Assembly (NCBI GenBank): GCA_022494885.1
Contig: JAGVSM010003982.1
Coordinates: forward strand, 1 to 64,000
Direction of reading: 5' to 3'
Source of the DNA: Micrasema longulum
Lineage: Eukaryota > Arthropoda > Insecta > Trichoptera > Brachycentridae
DNA: 64,000 nucleotides
Position numbers and translations under genes: made by a program. This document shows positions 25,101 through 33,239 of the stretch, piece after piece; the stretch's first letter is position 1; every line of letters begins with the position of its first letter. Under the pieces are notes generated by a model. The model ran no database searches. It saw nothing but the letters and a program-made list of their open reading frames with translations, and was not told the DNA's origin.

Positions 25101-25293
25101 ATTTAATGCTCATTTTATTTTCGTTGCAAAATCTACATCACAAAAATCCAATTCTCAATTGCAAACTTCTTCATGCGTTTTGTTTCTGATTACAGTGGAT
25201 GACGGTGCTATTTTGGATTTAATATTGGAAAATTTCCACTACCCGCCTCCTCTAGGATTTGAAAAAATAATGCTGGAACAATCTCTCCTCTAA
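13092..25293 (+). CDS. SPRYD7: SPRY domain-containing protein 7, complete, four exons
   Basis: Joining 13092-13194, 16068-16238, 22251-22544 and 25196-25293 gives a 666-nt reading frame (221 residues plus stop). All three introns are GT-AG and all interrupt a codon after its first base. The product matches vertebrate SPRYD7 (about 196 residues) from end to end: a cysteine-containing N-terminus with QLDTSHMG, then HEVVIVKGG, SKSYFEVKLQQGG and a WAVGLATQ strand, then DGTIRHNNQ, EGDTVGVAYDH, FFLNGRNM, GTVYPALY, and the terminal PPPLGFEKIMLEQ. Most of the protein is one SPRY beta-sandwich, a protein-interaction fold. The partner and cellular role are not established for this family, so none is claimed. 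The start is chosen because it reproduces the short N-terminus before the SPRY fold. Unusual: about 26 extra residues in exon 3 (roughly residues 119-149). A possible AATAAA poly(A) signal lies at 25444. Confidence 0.95.
14281..14958 (-). pseudogene. Jockey/CR1-like LINE, C-terminal part of reverse transcriptase (225 aa open)
   Basis: An uninterrupted minus-strand frame begins inside the protein (MSFYRTKQPISFEYLL) and carries VKSIRDLGVVLDYKLTYNEH, then STVRPLLEYASVVWSPF, INHIESVQHRLLRKIA and LQKRRTNIDSIYMF. These are typical of the region after the reverse-transcriptase palm in Jockey-superfamily LINEs. It is 5'-truncated, as usual for LINE insertions, and lies inside SPRYD7 intron 1 in antisense orientation. 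The open frame suggests a fairly recent insertion. No endonuclease or YxDD motif is present. Confidence 0.88.
15420..15720 (+). mobile_element. Inverted-end element fragment with degenerate hammerhead-like motif
   Basis: The block GAGTTTTTCTACTGAC recurs at 31428. At 15652 a CTGACGA core is followed by one T, a short GTC..GAC stem, AAAAC and CCCGGTA. The counterpart at 31545-31514 (minus strand) has the intact stem GTCG..CGAC. The G before AAA is mutated here, and stem I pairing is not convincing, so this is a weak relic. Confidence 0.4.
15770..16020 (+). repeat. Dispersed repeat; unoccupied version of the 43.4-44.4 kb repeat
   Basis: Blocks CAGTATGTTAGTCAAATAA, CCATCAACTACGGTTCGATT, GAAGTGAAATATTCC and GGATCCTATGAGAAAAAAA match 43362-43455 joined to 44308-44420. 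The present copy lacks the 852-bp insertion found there. It lies directly upstream of SPRYD7 exon 2. Confidence 0.75.
16068..16238 (+). CDS. SPRYD7: SPRYD7 exon 2 (first half of SPRY domain)
   Basis: Encodes residues 36-91 plus split Gly codons at both ends. It contains VVIVKGGQRVCGSG, SAPLVQSKSYFEVK and GVWAVGLATQNTDLDRVHG. The acceptor is CTTGCAG, ending at 16067. The donor is GTAAGA, starting at 16239. A dispersed repeat related to 43362-44420 ends only about 50 bp before the acceptor. Confidence 0.95.
16310..16690 (+). mobile_element. GACGTCAC-type MITE copy
   Basis: Carries AGATTTCCGGTTTCCGGGA, CTCGTGACGTTGCAG and CAAAAAATCATAGCGATGATA in the order seen at 11300-11530. It contains a local duplication. 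Located in SPRYD7 intron 2. Confidence 0.55.
16745..16870 (-). pseudogene. Short Jockey-like LINE scrap
   Basis: A stretch near 16810-16855 (GAGAATTT.GACA..AAATAT, GTTCTNCT) resembles the LINE fragment around 24180-24230, indicating a small diverged scrap of the same family. No usable open frame. Confidence 0.35.
16921..17089 (-). mobile_element. tRNA-derived SINE, family A
   Basis: Reverse-complement copy of 5916-6093, about full length, with perfect box B (GGGTTCGATTCCCGG) and the same body ending in TTGTGGTGCAAAAAAA. Located in SPRYD7 intron 2, antisense to the gene. Confidence 0.88.
17100..18460. other. Intronic sequence; repeat related to 8215-8440
   Basis: Bases 17755-17935 match the repeat at 8215-8440 (CTTGTACGCAATG, GACGCCAACTGCGAGCTG). 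The rest of this part of SPRYD7 intron 2 shows nothing recognisable. Confidence 0.45.
18465..19290 (+). pseudogene. LINE reverse-transcriptase C-terminal relic
   Basis: The segments, in order, are DKTKVIAVGRNGQQ (18480), KEFVYLGSMITRDGQSKSEV (18792), VIIRIMNDKVLSRIEGG (18970), and RRDYLEDLCVDISCRSYEEL (19147) followed by EWQWR. All are standard pieces of the endonuclease/reverse-transcriptase C-terminal region. Stops and frameshifts interrupt it. Same strand as SPRYD7, inside intron 2. Confidence 0.78.
19300..21160. other. Intronic sequence; no gene seen
   Basis: Bases 20080-20200 resemble 3070-3140 in the GATCATGCCATATCTTTCTCGG block (LINE-tail scrap, minus strand). Otherwise no feature is recognised. 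Confidence 0.4.
21170..21385 (-). mobile_element. tRNA-derived SINE, family C
   Basis: Shares the full body and the tRNA-like head with 3755-3992 (CACCAATCGCAGTTTAT, GTTACATGAAGGTAAGATGA, ATGTCGGGAATCAAACCC). Box B is better preserved here. The tRNA end is truncated after AAACGGTCACT. Confidence 0.78.
21590..21870 (+). mobile_element. GACGTCAC-type MITE copy
   Basis: Blocks TAGCCAATCAATGA, ATATTTCCGGTTTTCGGGA, CTAGTGACATCATGAGCGGAG and AATCATAGCGATGATAC follow the family order. It has an internal expansion. Confidence 0.6.
21894..22055 (+). mobile_element. tRNA-derived SINE, family B-like
   Basis: A tRNA-like head with CCCGTGGTAGTATTGTGGA (box A region) and GGTCCGAGGTTCAAATCCCA (box B) is followed by ATATTTGAGTAAATACGAAC, a diverged form of the family B body. 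It ends less than 200 bp before SPRYD7 exon 3. Confidence 0.7.
22251..22544 (+). CDS. SPRYD7: SPRYD7 exon 3 with inserted loop
   Basis: Encodes residues 93-189. The acceptor is TTCATTACAG, ending at 22250, and the donor GTAAGA starts at 22545. Family landmarks are SDGTIRHNNQELYRL, then EGDTVGVAYDHIQINFFLNG and SGVKGTVYPALY. Vertebrate SPRYD7 has about seven residues between the arginine-leucine and glutamate-glycine-aspartate landmarks. This protein has about 33, rich in Pro, Ser and Ala (22331-22423). The exon is markedly GC-rich in an AT-rich setting. Confidence 0.95.
22550..23830. other. SPRYD7 intron 3, left part; no gene seen
   Basis: Bases 22760-22830 have the TTTATTTATTTTATAAATTTATT look of a minus-strand LINE 3' end, and 22890-22980 contains an inverted pair (GTCTCCATCTAACATGG..). 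No protein could be recognised. Confidence 0.35.
23838..24480 (-). pseudogene. Jockey-like LINE 3' fragment
   Basis: The minus strand from 24478 reads FSDSIERIQNKFLRCIDFKM, then GFSSNQLNYNKILDSLKL and LQERRTSTDLTTLYKI, the region after the reverse-transcriptase palm. The frame stays open to 24089 and is followed by a 3' UTR ending in the ATTTATTTATTTATTT tail. A related copy lies at 62560-63200. It is 5'-truncated, in SPRYD7 intron 3, and antisense. Confidence 0.8.
24842..24966. mobile_element. Hairpin MITE
   Basis: Inverted ends CTGGAGTGGTATTCTGAATG and, from the right, AGGGCTGGTATTCTGAAGG. The interior has GCGC-rich blocks and a CGTGTTTACGTACTAAATAC stretch resembling 7270-7300. Same family as 7244-7331. 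Confidence 0.65.
25196..25293 (+). CDS. SPRYD7: SPRYD7 exon 4 (C-terminus)
   Basis: Completes Val190 and encodes residues 191-221, with DDGAILDLILENF and PPPLGFEKIMLEQ followed by TAA at 25291. The acceptor is GATTACAG, ending at 25195. The ending is almost the same as in vertebrate SPRYD7, which fixes the reading frame and stop. An AATAAA at 25444-25449 is a plausible poly(A) signal about 150 bp downstream. Confidence 0.95.
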
Positions 25294-25689
25294 CTACAGC
25301 TGTTCATTATATCACCGAGTCTAGTTAGTATGCCCGCTATCTCTATATTGTGTATATGCCAATACGGAACAAAGACATAATTCATTTCTTCACAATCTCA
25401 CTACCATCAATATCACAATACATATATTATAATAATTGTAAAAAATAAATGGTTGCGTTTTGCAATATATTTATTTTTTAATTGATTTGTGTGAGAATAT
25501 TACAAGATAGGTTGTTACTTTTAAGAGAATATAATATTTATTTTGTGTGATAATTTAAGTCTGTATTAACTTGAAGATGCAAGAAAAAAATGCTAATTAT
25601 AATTATGTTTAAGAATGCACTGAAATTTAAGACACATTTCTCGTGGCTTAATTTTCTATGTTAGAGATTGATAGATAATACACATTAAT

Positions 25690-26060
25690 TCAAACTGGTT
25701 ATTGGAAAAACTGATTAATTAACTGCTCTATGTATTTATTTTTAAAGCTGAATTAATTTCTGCTTTTTCTATCCGTCTCTTTTTTTATTTTATTTTTACA
25801 CAATCTATTGGAATAACTGGTTAGTAATTTATTCTTGGAATAACTGATTAATTCATAACTGCTTATTAGAATAACCAATTAATTTATAACTGCTCATTAG
25901 AATAACTGGTTAATTCATAACTGCTCACTGGAATAACTGATAGGTTCATAAATGCTCATTGGAATAATTGATTCATTCATAAGTTCTTACTGGGATAACT
26001 GATCAACTCATAGCTGCTCATTGGAATAACTGTTTAATTATAACTGCTAATTTTGTGGTT
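25690..26060. repeat. Imperfect minisatellite, about 33-bp unit
   Basis: Units resembling ATAACTGCTCATTGGAATAA followed by CTGATTAATTC repeat about nine times, with irregular spacing at the left. A diverged unit in the same orientation resumes at 27735-27785, on the far side of the palindromic element. Confidence 0.85.
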
Positions 26061-26073
26061 ATTCATTATAATT

Positions 26074-27687
26074 ACTTTGTTTTTAACCACTTTTTTTTCT
26101 TCTACCGATCGGTTTCAAAGCTACACGAGCTTAATTAATGAATCTTGTGCTATTTTAGTTTAACAGGTATTATTAAATATTTTCTAATAAATATACATCA
26201 AAACATATGGGAGCTTATGTCAAGTCTTTTTGTCATAAGATGAAATCCCTAAATATAATAAATCTGGCATATCCAAATTTAATTTTAATGATTGTGATTC
26301 AATGTACATTGGAAAAATTAAAAGAAACTTTAGTATCGGAGTAAAAGAAAATACAGTAAAACCTCATTTTTACGTTCCTTGACCTTACGTTTTCCCGCTT
26401 TTTACACCTAAATATTTAGGTCCCATTTTTTTCCATACATTCTCATTAAATTTTCCCCCCAATTAACGTTTTTTACGTTTTTCATATCCCCGGTTTTACG
26501 TCGAATTTTTTCATAACTCATTCGATCTGTCAAAAGACGAGCCGCGCGCTGCCGCACGAATGGAGAATAAAATCGAGGTAAATAAAAAAATGTGTAAATT
26601 ATTGTCTCAAACTAAATTCAAAATAGGTGCAGTGTAATTTACCATTTTGTTCAAGTGTCTTATTTTGACATTTGACTAAATAGTTACATGCAGTTGACGC
26701 ATGTTTAGGAAGAATAAAGCCTTTACATCAATAAATTACGATGCCGAAAGTTTAAAACATTGGCAATATAAATATTATTTGATGTTATACACACATAATG
26801 TGAAAAGGAGATAGTTTAAACAGTTATCATAAAAATGTGAAACAGTCAAGGATGTAAATGACAGTTGAAATTTTGTGGTGCCATACTAAAAAAAGTGATG
26901 CCATATAAATACGATTTCCCAATATTTAGGGAAAAAATTGTTGTATGCATTTTATGCAAATTCAAAATTTTAATTTCGTGTTTTTAAGGTTAAGTAACCA
27001 GATAAAATTATTTATGCATGTATTTTTTTAAATTCAATAAAAAATAACACATTGCAGTTTTGTTTGAAAAAATACAAAATATTTTTAATTATATGATTGT
27101 TAAATATGAATAATCCCCAATCATGACAGTTCTTACAATTTTTCTGCAGTATATTTAGTCTTGTACAATAATTATATTTTAATGAAAATTTTTTTTTCCA
27201 TACATTTTTCATTTCCTCACTTTTAAGTTTTCCTCAATTTTACACTTTTTTTGTTGCTCCCTTGAAAAACGTAAAACAGGCGTTTTACTGTAATCATAAT
27301 TCCAATAAAGGACACTGGATTAAAAGTTCTTCATGTTGAAATAAAATATTAAAATTAGACCACTTGGAAACCTTAGAAATGAAAAAAGCGATTCATAATA
27401 CGAAAAAATAATAAATAACCAAATAAACAATATTTCCTTAAGTCCACTGCGGTCTAATTTTAAAGATCGTATCCATCTCACTTTACAATTCCCATCTTTA
27501 CAAGAGCGACATGACAAAAAGACTTGAATTATTAGCTACATATGTTTTGATGTATATTTATTCGATAATATTAGTAATCACTGTTAAAATAAAATAGGTT
27601 AAGATTCATTAGTTAAGTATACCGTGATTAAGAAGCTTGTGTAGCTTTGACACCGGTCGGTAGAAAAAAAGTGGTTAAAAACAAAGT
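26074..27687. mobile_element. Palindromic element with long inverted ends, split by a pogo-like insertion
   Basis: The left arm 26074-26237 and right arm 27507-27687 are inverted copies sharing CTTTGTTTTTAACCAC, CAAAGCTACAC, AATAAATATACATCAAAACA and AAGTCTTTTTGTCAT. The arms end inside the minisatellite, so the element inserted into the array. The middle contains the element at 26354-27290. No coding. Confidence 0.75.
26354..27290. mobile_element. Pogo/Tc1-mariner-like non-autonomous element
   Basis: The ends are inverted: CAGTAAAACCTCATTTTTACG and, from the right, CAGTAAAACGCCTGTTTTACG. It is flanked by TA on both sides (26352-26353 and 27291-27292), the target duplication of the Tc1/mariner/pogo group. 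The 937-bp interior has no transposase motif that could be recognised. Confidence 0.8.
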
Positions 27688-28129
27688 TGTTTTATATTTA
27701 TTTTATTATTTGATATTCACTACTTGTCATTGCATTAATTGATTAATTCATACCAACCAGCTCATTGGAATAATTTATACATTTTTATTAATATTATGAC
27801 CGACTGTTACTTACAATAACCAGTTTTAAATTTTTGGTCTATTTCCATCAATATGTGATGAGAATAAATGGTCTTTAAATATGATATATTATAGTTTCGG
27901 GAGAGTACTAATACCTTTAAAATACAGAATATAAACTGCTAAATCAAATAAAGGTATCGATACCTATCTATTTTTTGGCAATGAAAATTTTAATGTTAAT
28001 TATAAACATAAGTTTTATCCATTAAATACAGTGATTAAAATATTTAATGTCAACCAAATAATACATTCCCAGTAATTATGTACATACATACGTATATATA
28101 TCTATTTAAGTTTCAATAATTTCAAGTAC

Positions 28130-28728
28130 AGGTAAACTTCGTTTTGCGCCGGTTCGATTTACGCCGATTTACAATTACGCTGGTTTACTGGGATTCCCCG
28201 GTTCTGCCGACACCAGACAACAGTAGGCGCCGCAATTCTAATAGCAGGCACACTTTTACATGTTGTTTTAATATATTACCGTGTACGCGAGCCGCCTATT
28301 GTTTGTGTGAAATTGTTTCCGAGTTAGTTTTTGTTTTGTTTTTAAGAAAAATAAAAAGGTATGATTATATTTTTTATTTTATTATTATTATAATTGAAAG
28401 AATATTCACATATTTGTAGTTTAAGCTACGATTCTGTAAGAAAGGAAGCAACAATCAAAGCAAATGAAATTGGATGCTTTTTTCAAAAAAGTTTTTGAAT
28501 TTAATTTAGTACTGACGAACAGGTGAGTTAGTATTTATTATAAAAAAAATCATTATTTATATCAAAAGATCATAATTTATTTTGAAGATATATATAGTAT
28601 GTATTGAATAAACATGTTAGATTGTTCTTAGAATTTGGACACGGAACCTAACCTTATATCTTCAATTATACTTGTGTTCACTTTACGCTGATTTTTTTTA
28701 CACCGGTAAAACGACATTTACCTGTACT
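28130..28728. mobile_element. Pogo/Tc1-mariner-like non-autonomous element
   Basis: Left end CAGGTAAACTTCGTTTTGCG and, from the right, CAGGTAAATGTCGTTTTACC, each flanked by TA. The terminal GCGCCGG/ACCGGTGTAA blocks continue the partial inversion. A short GC-richer interior (28190-28330) contains no recognisable transposase. Confidence 0.75.
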
Positions 28729-29430
28729 TTAAAAATTGCATATGTATTTAATTAAAAATGAATACATATTATGCAATATAATTATGATGCCAGGTATTTT
28801 ATAATTCTGATCAATCAAGCAGTTTGGTCAGTAAATAAATGTACTTGCCTAAAAAAATCATAATTATTATATCAAAATTATTAATGGCCGGTTTTATAAG
28901 CAATCTATCAAATTTCCGACAGCGCTATGAACCGTTAACCGTCCGATTTGACCAACAACTGATGATTGTGTTTTAAAACCAATGAAGAAGTTCAGTGCTA
29001 CAGGAAATTGGATACAATTTATTTTTTTCTTACACGCGATAAAAATTAGAGCATTTACTTGTGACACAAGCATTTCTTTCATGACACAGCAGGCATTTTG
29101 GTTTCGATTCTAAACGTCACACCTGGCTGGTGGTCGAAGAATGACTAAATACACGTTGGGCATGAGTTATGATTTTAAAGGGCTCAGAGCATGCCTATGT
29201 GCATTAATATGTCAACATCTTGCATTGCTACGTCCGGAATTTAAATACATATTAAAAATTAATTAAAATAATAGCATTACTTTAACAATGCATTAATTTT
29301 AAAACTCTAAAGTTTTTTTGTGATAAAAAAAAAAACTAATTACCGAAAAAAAAAAGTAACAATATGTTAAGTGTGAAAATGTATAAAATTGCTGGTAGGT
29401 CAATGACGTTAGGCATATTTTTTGTGCAAA

Positions 29431-29556
29431 TTACAACACAGAATACCCAGGCTTGAGAAAAATCATATAAAATATTGTGTTAATGGTGGGAATCGAACCC
29501 GGAACCTTCCGTGCGTAAGTCAAGCGTCTTGACCACTACACCACCTAGGCTGCCAT
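29431..29556 (-). mobile_element. tRNA-derived SINE, family A, partial
   Basis: Reverse-complement copy with the tRNA-like head and about half of the body (CCAGGCTTGAGAAAAATCA). Box B reads GGGTTCGATTCCCACC. Confidence 0.85.
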
Positions 29557-29784
29557 GTCGTTCGTATACCTAATGCTGCGTATATCTTCTTTACCTAATA
29601 CAACGCGGAGTAAAATATATTAGAGTGGTAATAAATGTATAAAAAATAATCACATATCGCAAATGAATTAAGCGGCGAATAAAAGAAATAATTAAATAAT
29701 GTGTCAAAACATCTGTCGGTGTCAAATACGGCAGAGGTCGAGGAGTGTAATGCATTTAACCGGCTGAAATCGTGTAGTAACCCT

Positions 29785-30000
29785 TAAACCATCAACATAT
29801 TACAAAATAAATGAAGAACATTTCAGACGTAAGCCCAGGTCAGGTCATAAGCCCTGTAGATGCCTAGACTTCTATATTACCTTCTTTAAAATGTTCTTCA
29901 TTTCTGTTGTAATATGTTAATGTCAACAGCTCCCCAGGGAGTTGAATCCAGTCCTTGTCTACAAAAATTTGGACAAACTCAAAATATTGTTCTCAAACCA
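29785..30000. mobile_element. Hairpin element of the foldback family
   Basis: Inverted ends (ACATATTACAAAATAAATGA / TCATTTCTGTTGTAATATGT) enclose a block shared with 42581-43295 and 51304-51673 (GGTCATAAGCCCTGTAGATG, CCTAGACTTCTATATTACC). It is followed by the conserved flank AGCTCCCCAGGGAGTTGAAT. Confidence 0.75.
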
Positions 30001-30837
30001 TTATTTTAACGACTCGTAATGCTACGAACATTTATAAAATGCAATAATCTGCCTGTATACCAAATATGAATTAAAAATTGTATCAGCTTTACTAGCGGAT
30101 GTTTATAAAACCGGCCATAATTATACAATAGAAATGTTTGAAGTAAGGCCCGGTTACATATGTGATGGGTCTTTTTAATTGATTTTATGAAAAATTCGGA
30201 ATTTAATGTCAAATTGTTTAAAATACAATTGCTGAAAGCTTATGAAGAAAAAAAACATTAATACACATTTGCAGTTTTGTAGCTACAAAATAATAATATT
30301 CTGAATATTGCTGGTGTTTTACATAAAGCCTGTCTAACTTAGATTGTTTCGGAAATTGTTCAAAATATTTTTTTAATTTTTTTTTTATCTTCCTTCAGAA
30401 TTCTTTTTACTATGCAGCTCTATCCAGGCTTCTCACTATCAATATAATTCACTTGTATAAATCTGCTTACATTTTATGTAAAACCTTATTTTCCTGTTAG
30501 TTTCTTAATTAATATTATTATATAACCTCTTGCATAATAATCTTTACTTCCACATACGATTTATGGTGATTGATTCAAATTAGTACATGTCTGAATTTTC
30601 TGGAGATTTTTAAAAAGAATTCGACAAGAAGTGTAATTTTTATAATTTTATTTCATTTATCCAATTGTATATTTTTTTGAATATGCATTTATTAGTAAGT
30701 AAAAAAACTTCTTACAAAGCTAATAATTCAGAATAAATAAATAAAATAAAATTTTGACAAGTTTGTTAAACAACAAACTTTCAAAGTCATATTTTTATCA
30801 AATTCTAGAAACTGAACTTGGTAAATGTACCTAACAA

Positions 30838-31010
30838 ATAACAGAGATGGAGAATATTTTAGTGAAGGAAATATGGAAATCTAGGCATTTACAGGGCTTA
30901 TGACCTGTCTCCATCTCTGATGTTATTTGTTAGTTTCAATAATTCCTAGAGGGTGAAATCCAGTCTTTTGTCTACAAACATTTAGACAAACTCAACATAT
31001 TGAATTTTAG
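30838..31010. mobile_element. Hairpin element of the foldback family
   Basis: Inverted ends AATAACAGAGATGGAG / CTCCATCTCTGATGTTATT enclose GCATTTACAGGGCTTATGAC. The downstream flank GTCTACAAACATTTAGACAA is shared with the other family members. Confidence 0.72.
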
Positions 31011-31129
31011 TAATTTATTTCCAAACTAACAAAGTCTAATTATAGATCTATATCATGATAGAAATATTTAGAGTCTTAAAAATATTCATATGTTATTTTT
31101 ATTGATTACAAGGGGGTATTCTAGAAAGT

Positions 31130-31370
31130 AATTTTTGAAAAGGGAATATGGAAGTCCATTTACAGAGCTTATGACCTGTTGGCTGGTTAGTGGCCGTTTT
31201 ACACACTGTAACATTCACCATTCTGCCTATGTTTGAACGTCCACATTTCCTCGACTCTTCCACCTGTTGATTTTTGTGAATTGAAAGAGCTGAAACCTTT
31301 ATTGACGCGGGTGAGATTCATCTGGCTGAATTATTTCACCAACTAGGCAATACCCAAAAATACTTTTCAA
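31130..31370. mobile_element. Foldback-family half copy
   Basis: Matches one arm of 42581-42859 over most of its length: GGGAATATGGAAGTCC, GGCCGTTTTACACACTGTAA, ACTCTTCCACCTGTTGA and GGCTGAATTATTTCACC. No inverted partner is adjacent. Confidence 0.75.
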
Positions 31371-31419
31371 TTTTCATGCTTCTTTTTTTACATTCATTAG
31401 AATTTTTAAACATTTATTA

Positions 31420-31560
31420 AAATGGAGTTTTTCTACTGACATTTCTTGGTGGATCTGCATTTTAATTATAATAATAAATACTAAAGTTTCATTCCACTTT
31501 TATTTATAATTTCCACCGGGTTCGTCGTCGACAAAATCAGGACACTAGTAAAAATTATAA
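31420..31560 (-). mobile_element. Inverted-end element fragment with hammerhead-like relic
   Basis: On the minus strand, 31545-31514 reads GTGTC, CTGATTT, T, GTCG-A-CGAC, GAAC and CCGGTG, the arrangement of the degenerate motif at 15652. Core residues are mutated. The shared block GAGTTTTTCTACTGAC at 31428 lies in the opposite orientation relative to the motif when compared with 15445, as expected for inverted ends. Confidence 0.4.
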
Positions 31561-31599
31561 ATAAAAGCAGAATTAAACTTAACATGTATTTTTATTATT

Positions 31600-32535
31600 G
31601 TAATTAAAATTACATTTGTTAAAGCTTCACGAGAACAACAAAGTTATAGACACTGTTGCAGTAAAGTTATTGATGTATATAATTATTTACCTACATTATA
31701 ATGACAGTAAGAATTTCAATATCTTGTAATGTAGGTATACATATTGAAATAAGTCAAACTTATAGCACTCTTCTAAAAAAAATCTTAATTTTCATTAAAC
31801 CTTTATTTTGTCCGAATCTATGACAATACTATAAATCTATGTGTAGTTAGAATCATTCAAAGGGTTTTTATCCTTAGTGAAATAAAAATGAAACGTCCTT
31901 TATCAAATTATGAAATTGTTAGAATTTTTCTTATTGCTCATGTATATTTTGCATGTAACTTCACTTTCAATATGTATCAATTCATTGATTCCTAACTTTC
32001 GAAATGGAAAATAGCGGATTACAAACTTTTATACAATTGTGTACCTTTTTTATGGTCATTTTATAACACTTTATTTTAATATTTGTGTATTAAAATAACT
32101 GAAGAATTTCTAAATGGAAGTATCGATTTTATAACATATATTAAAAACGTGTATTGATGAAAATTCAGAAATGTTATTTGAAATATTGCATTGTGATCTC
32201 TCTCAGGTAATTGAAAGATATTGAAATGTATCAAAATTTATGGCTTTATGTATCTCATATTATTTGTTGTAAACTTACGCTTCACATAACAAAATATATC
32301 ATTATTATTGTGAAAATATACATTGTAATAAACTTGAATTATTCATGTAATATAAATTATTTTTAAAACTTGTTTGCGTTTTTAATTAAACATATAATTA
32401 AATCTGGGCTCCTTGCTCTCCCTAGCAGAAACCATCCCCGATAGAGATATAAAGTGTTATCTTTTACTTTATTCTCCAGATGCGCATATAGATTGGATTA
32501 CTGACCAAATGTAAATAAAATTATACATGAATGAT
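31600..32535. other. No feature recognised
   Basis: AT-rich sequence with no coding or matched repeat. Confidence 0.4.
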
Positions 32536-32549
32536 TAAATATAGCAAGA

Positions 32550-32637
32550 TTCCCCGGTATTTGTCGGTAGAGTGCTAGGCTCCCAATAAAGACAAATGGT
32601 TCGCTATCTAGCCTGGTCTCAGCGATACCGGGGGCAG
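32550..32637 (+). mobile_element. 88-bp tRNA-like insertion with 10-bp target duplication
   Basis: The insert is flanked by identical TATAGCAAGA copies (32540-32549, 32638-32647). Its ends pair over about nine bases (CCCCGGTAT / ATACCGGGG). Inside are a box A-like TTGTCGGTAGAGTGCTAGG and a box B-like TGGTTCGCTATCT. It looks like a minimal tRNA-like SINE, not a functional tRNA, because the acceptor stem is too long and the loops do not fit. Confidence 0.7.
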
Positions 32638-32699
32638 TATAGCAAGAGAATAACTTCATAAATATGTTTCAAATGTTTTATAATGTTTGTAAAGTCCTA

Positions 32700-33235
32700 A
32701 AAAGGATTGATGTATTGTATTGTATATTGCGCTATCGGTAAAATGACCCGCGCAAGCTGGGTGCACTGCTATTTACGAGACCTGCAGCCGGCAGTTTACT
32801 GTGAGCAGTAGGGTATAGCTACCCCCGCCACTTTAGGCCAGCCAGCGCTGCGTTACAGCTAGCCCCGTAGAGTTCGACTCGCGCCCCTTTATAAGCTATG
32901 TAATGTAGGATACTAAGTCAGTTGAGTTCCCAACTATGAGCCGTGAACAAGTGTATTACTCTTTTATTCAGTTTCTCCGCCCAGGGTTCTCCCGCTCTTC
33001 GCTCCACCCTGCTGGCTGACTGCCTTCGGCTCTCTACACCACTTGGACCAGGTGGAAAGTCCTTTTCAGGGCTATCGAGGTTGACTTGCGGTCGGCGCAG
33101 TCATGCCCCTACCGACTTTGTCTTTTGACTCTGTTTAGGAGGGTGTCTTCTTGTTTATGCCGGGAAGTCTAACTGCGGCAGACGTGGGTGACGAATCAGG
33201 GCGCAGATCGTGGTAACGCGTACGTTACACTACTC
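32700..33235. repeat. GC-rich island, unidentified repeat
   Basis: Unlike its AT-rich surroundings, this stretch has many GC-rich words (CCTGCAGCCGGCAGTTTACTG, CCCCGCCACTTTAGGCCAGCC, GGCTCTCTACACCACTTGG). The open frame at 32943-33128 encodes nothing recognisable. Probably part of an unidentified transposable element. Confidence 0.35.
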
Positions 33236-33239
33236 TGTA

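Larger units (their letters stand above)
28886..30117. mobile_element. DNA transposon with TGGCCGG ends, possibly Harbinger-like
   Basis: The termini are TGGCCGGTTTTATAAGCA and, from the right, TGGCCGGTTTTATAAACA. The immediately flanking bases on both sides are TAA, consistent with the TWA target duplication of PIF/Harbinger. The interior includes a family A SINE and a hairpin element and no transposase. Confidence 0.65.

Noticed and set aside
25690..26060. CRISPR-like repeat-spacer pattern in the 33-bp units
   Set aside because: Units are contiguous and imperfect with no unique spacers. It is a minisatellite.
32943..33128. Plus-strand open frame in the GC-rich island
   Set aside because: No recognisable family. 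GC-rich composition alone explains the lack of stops.
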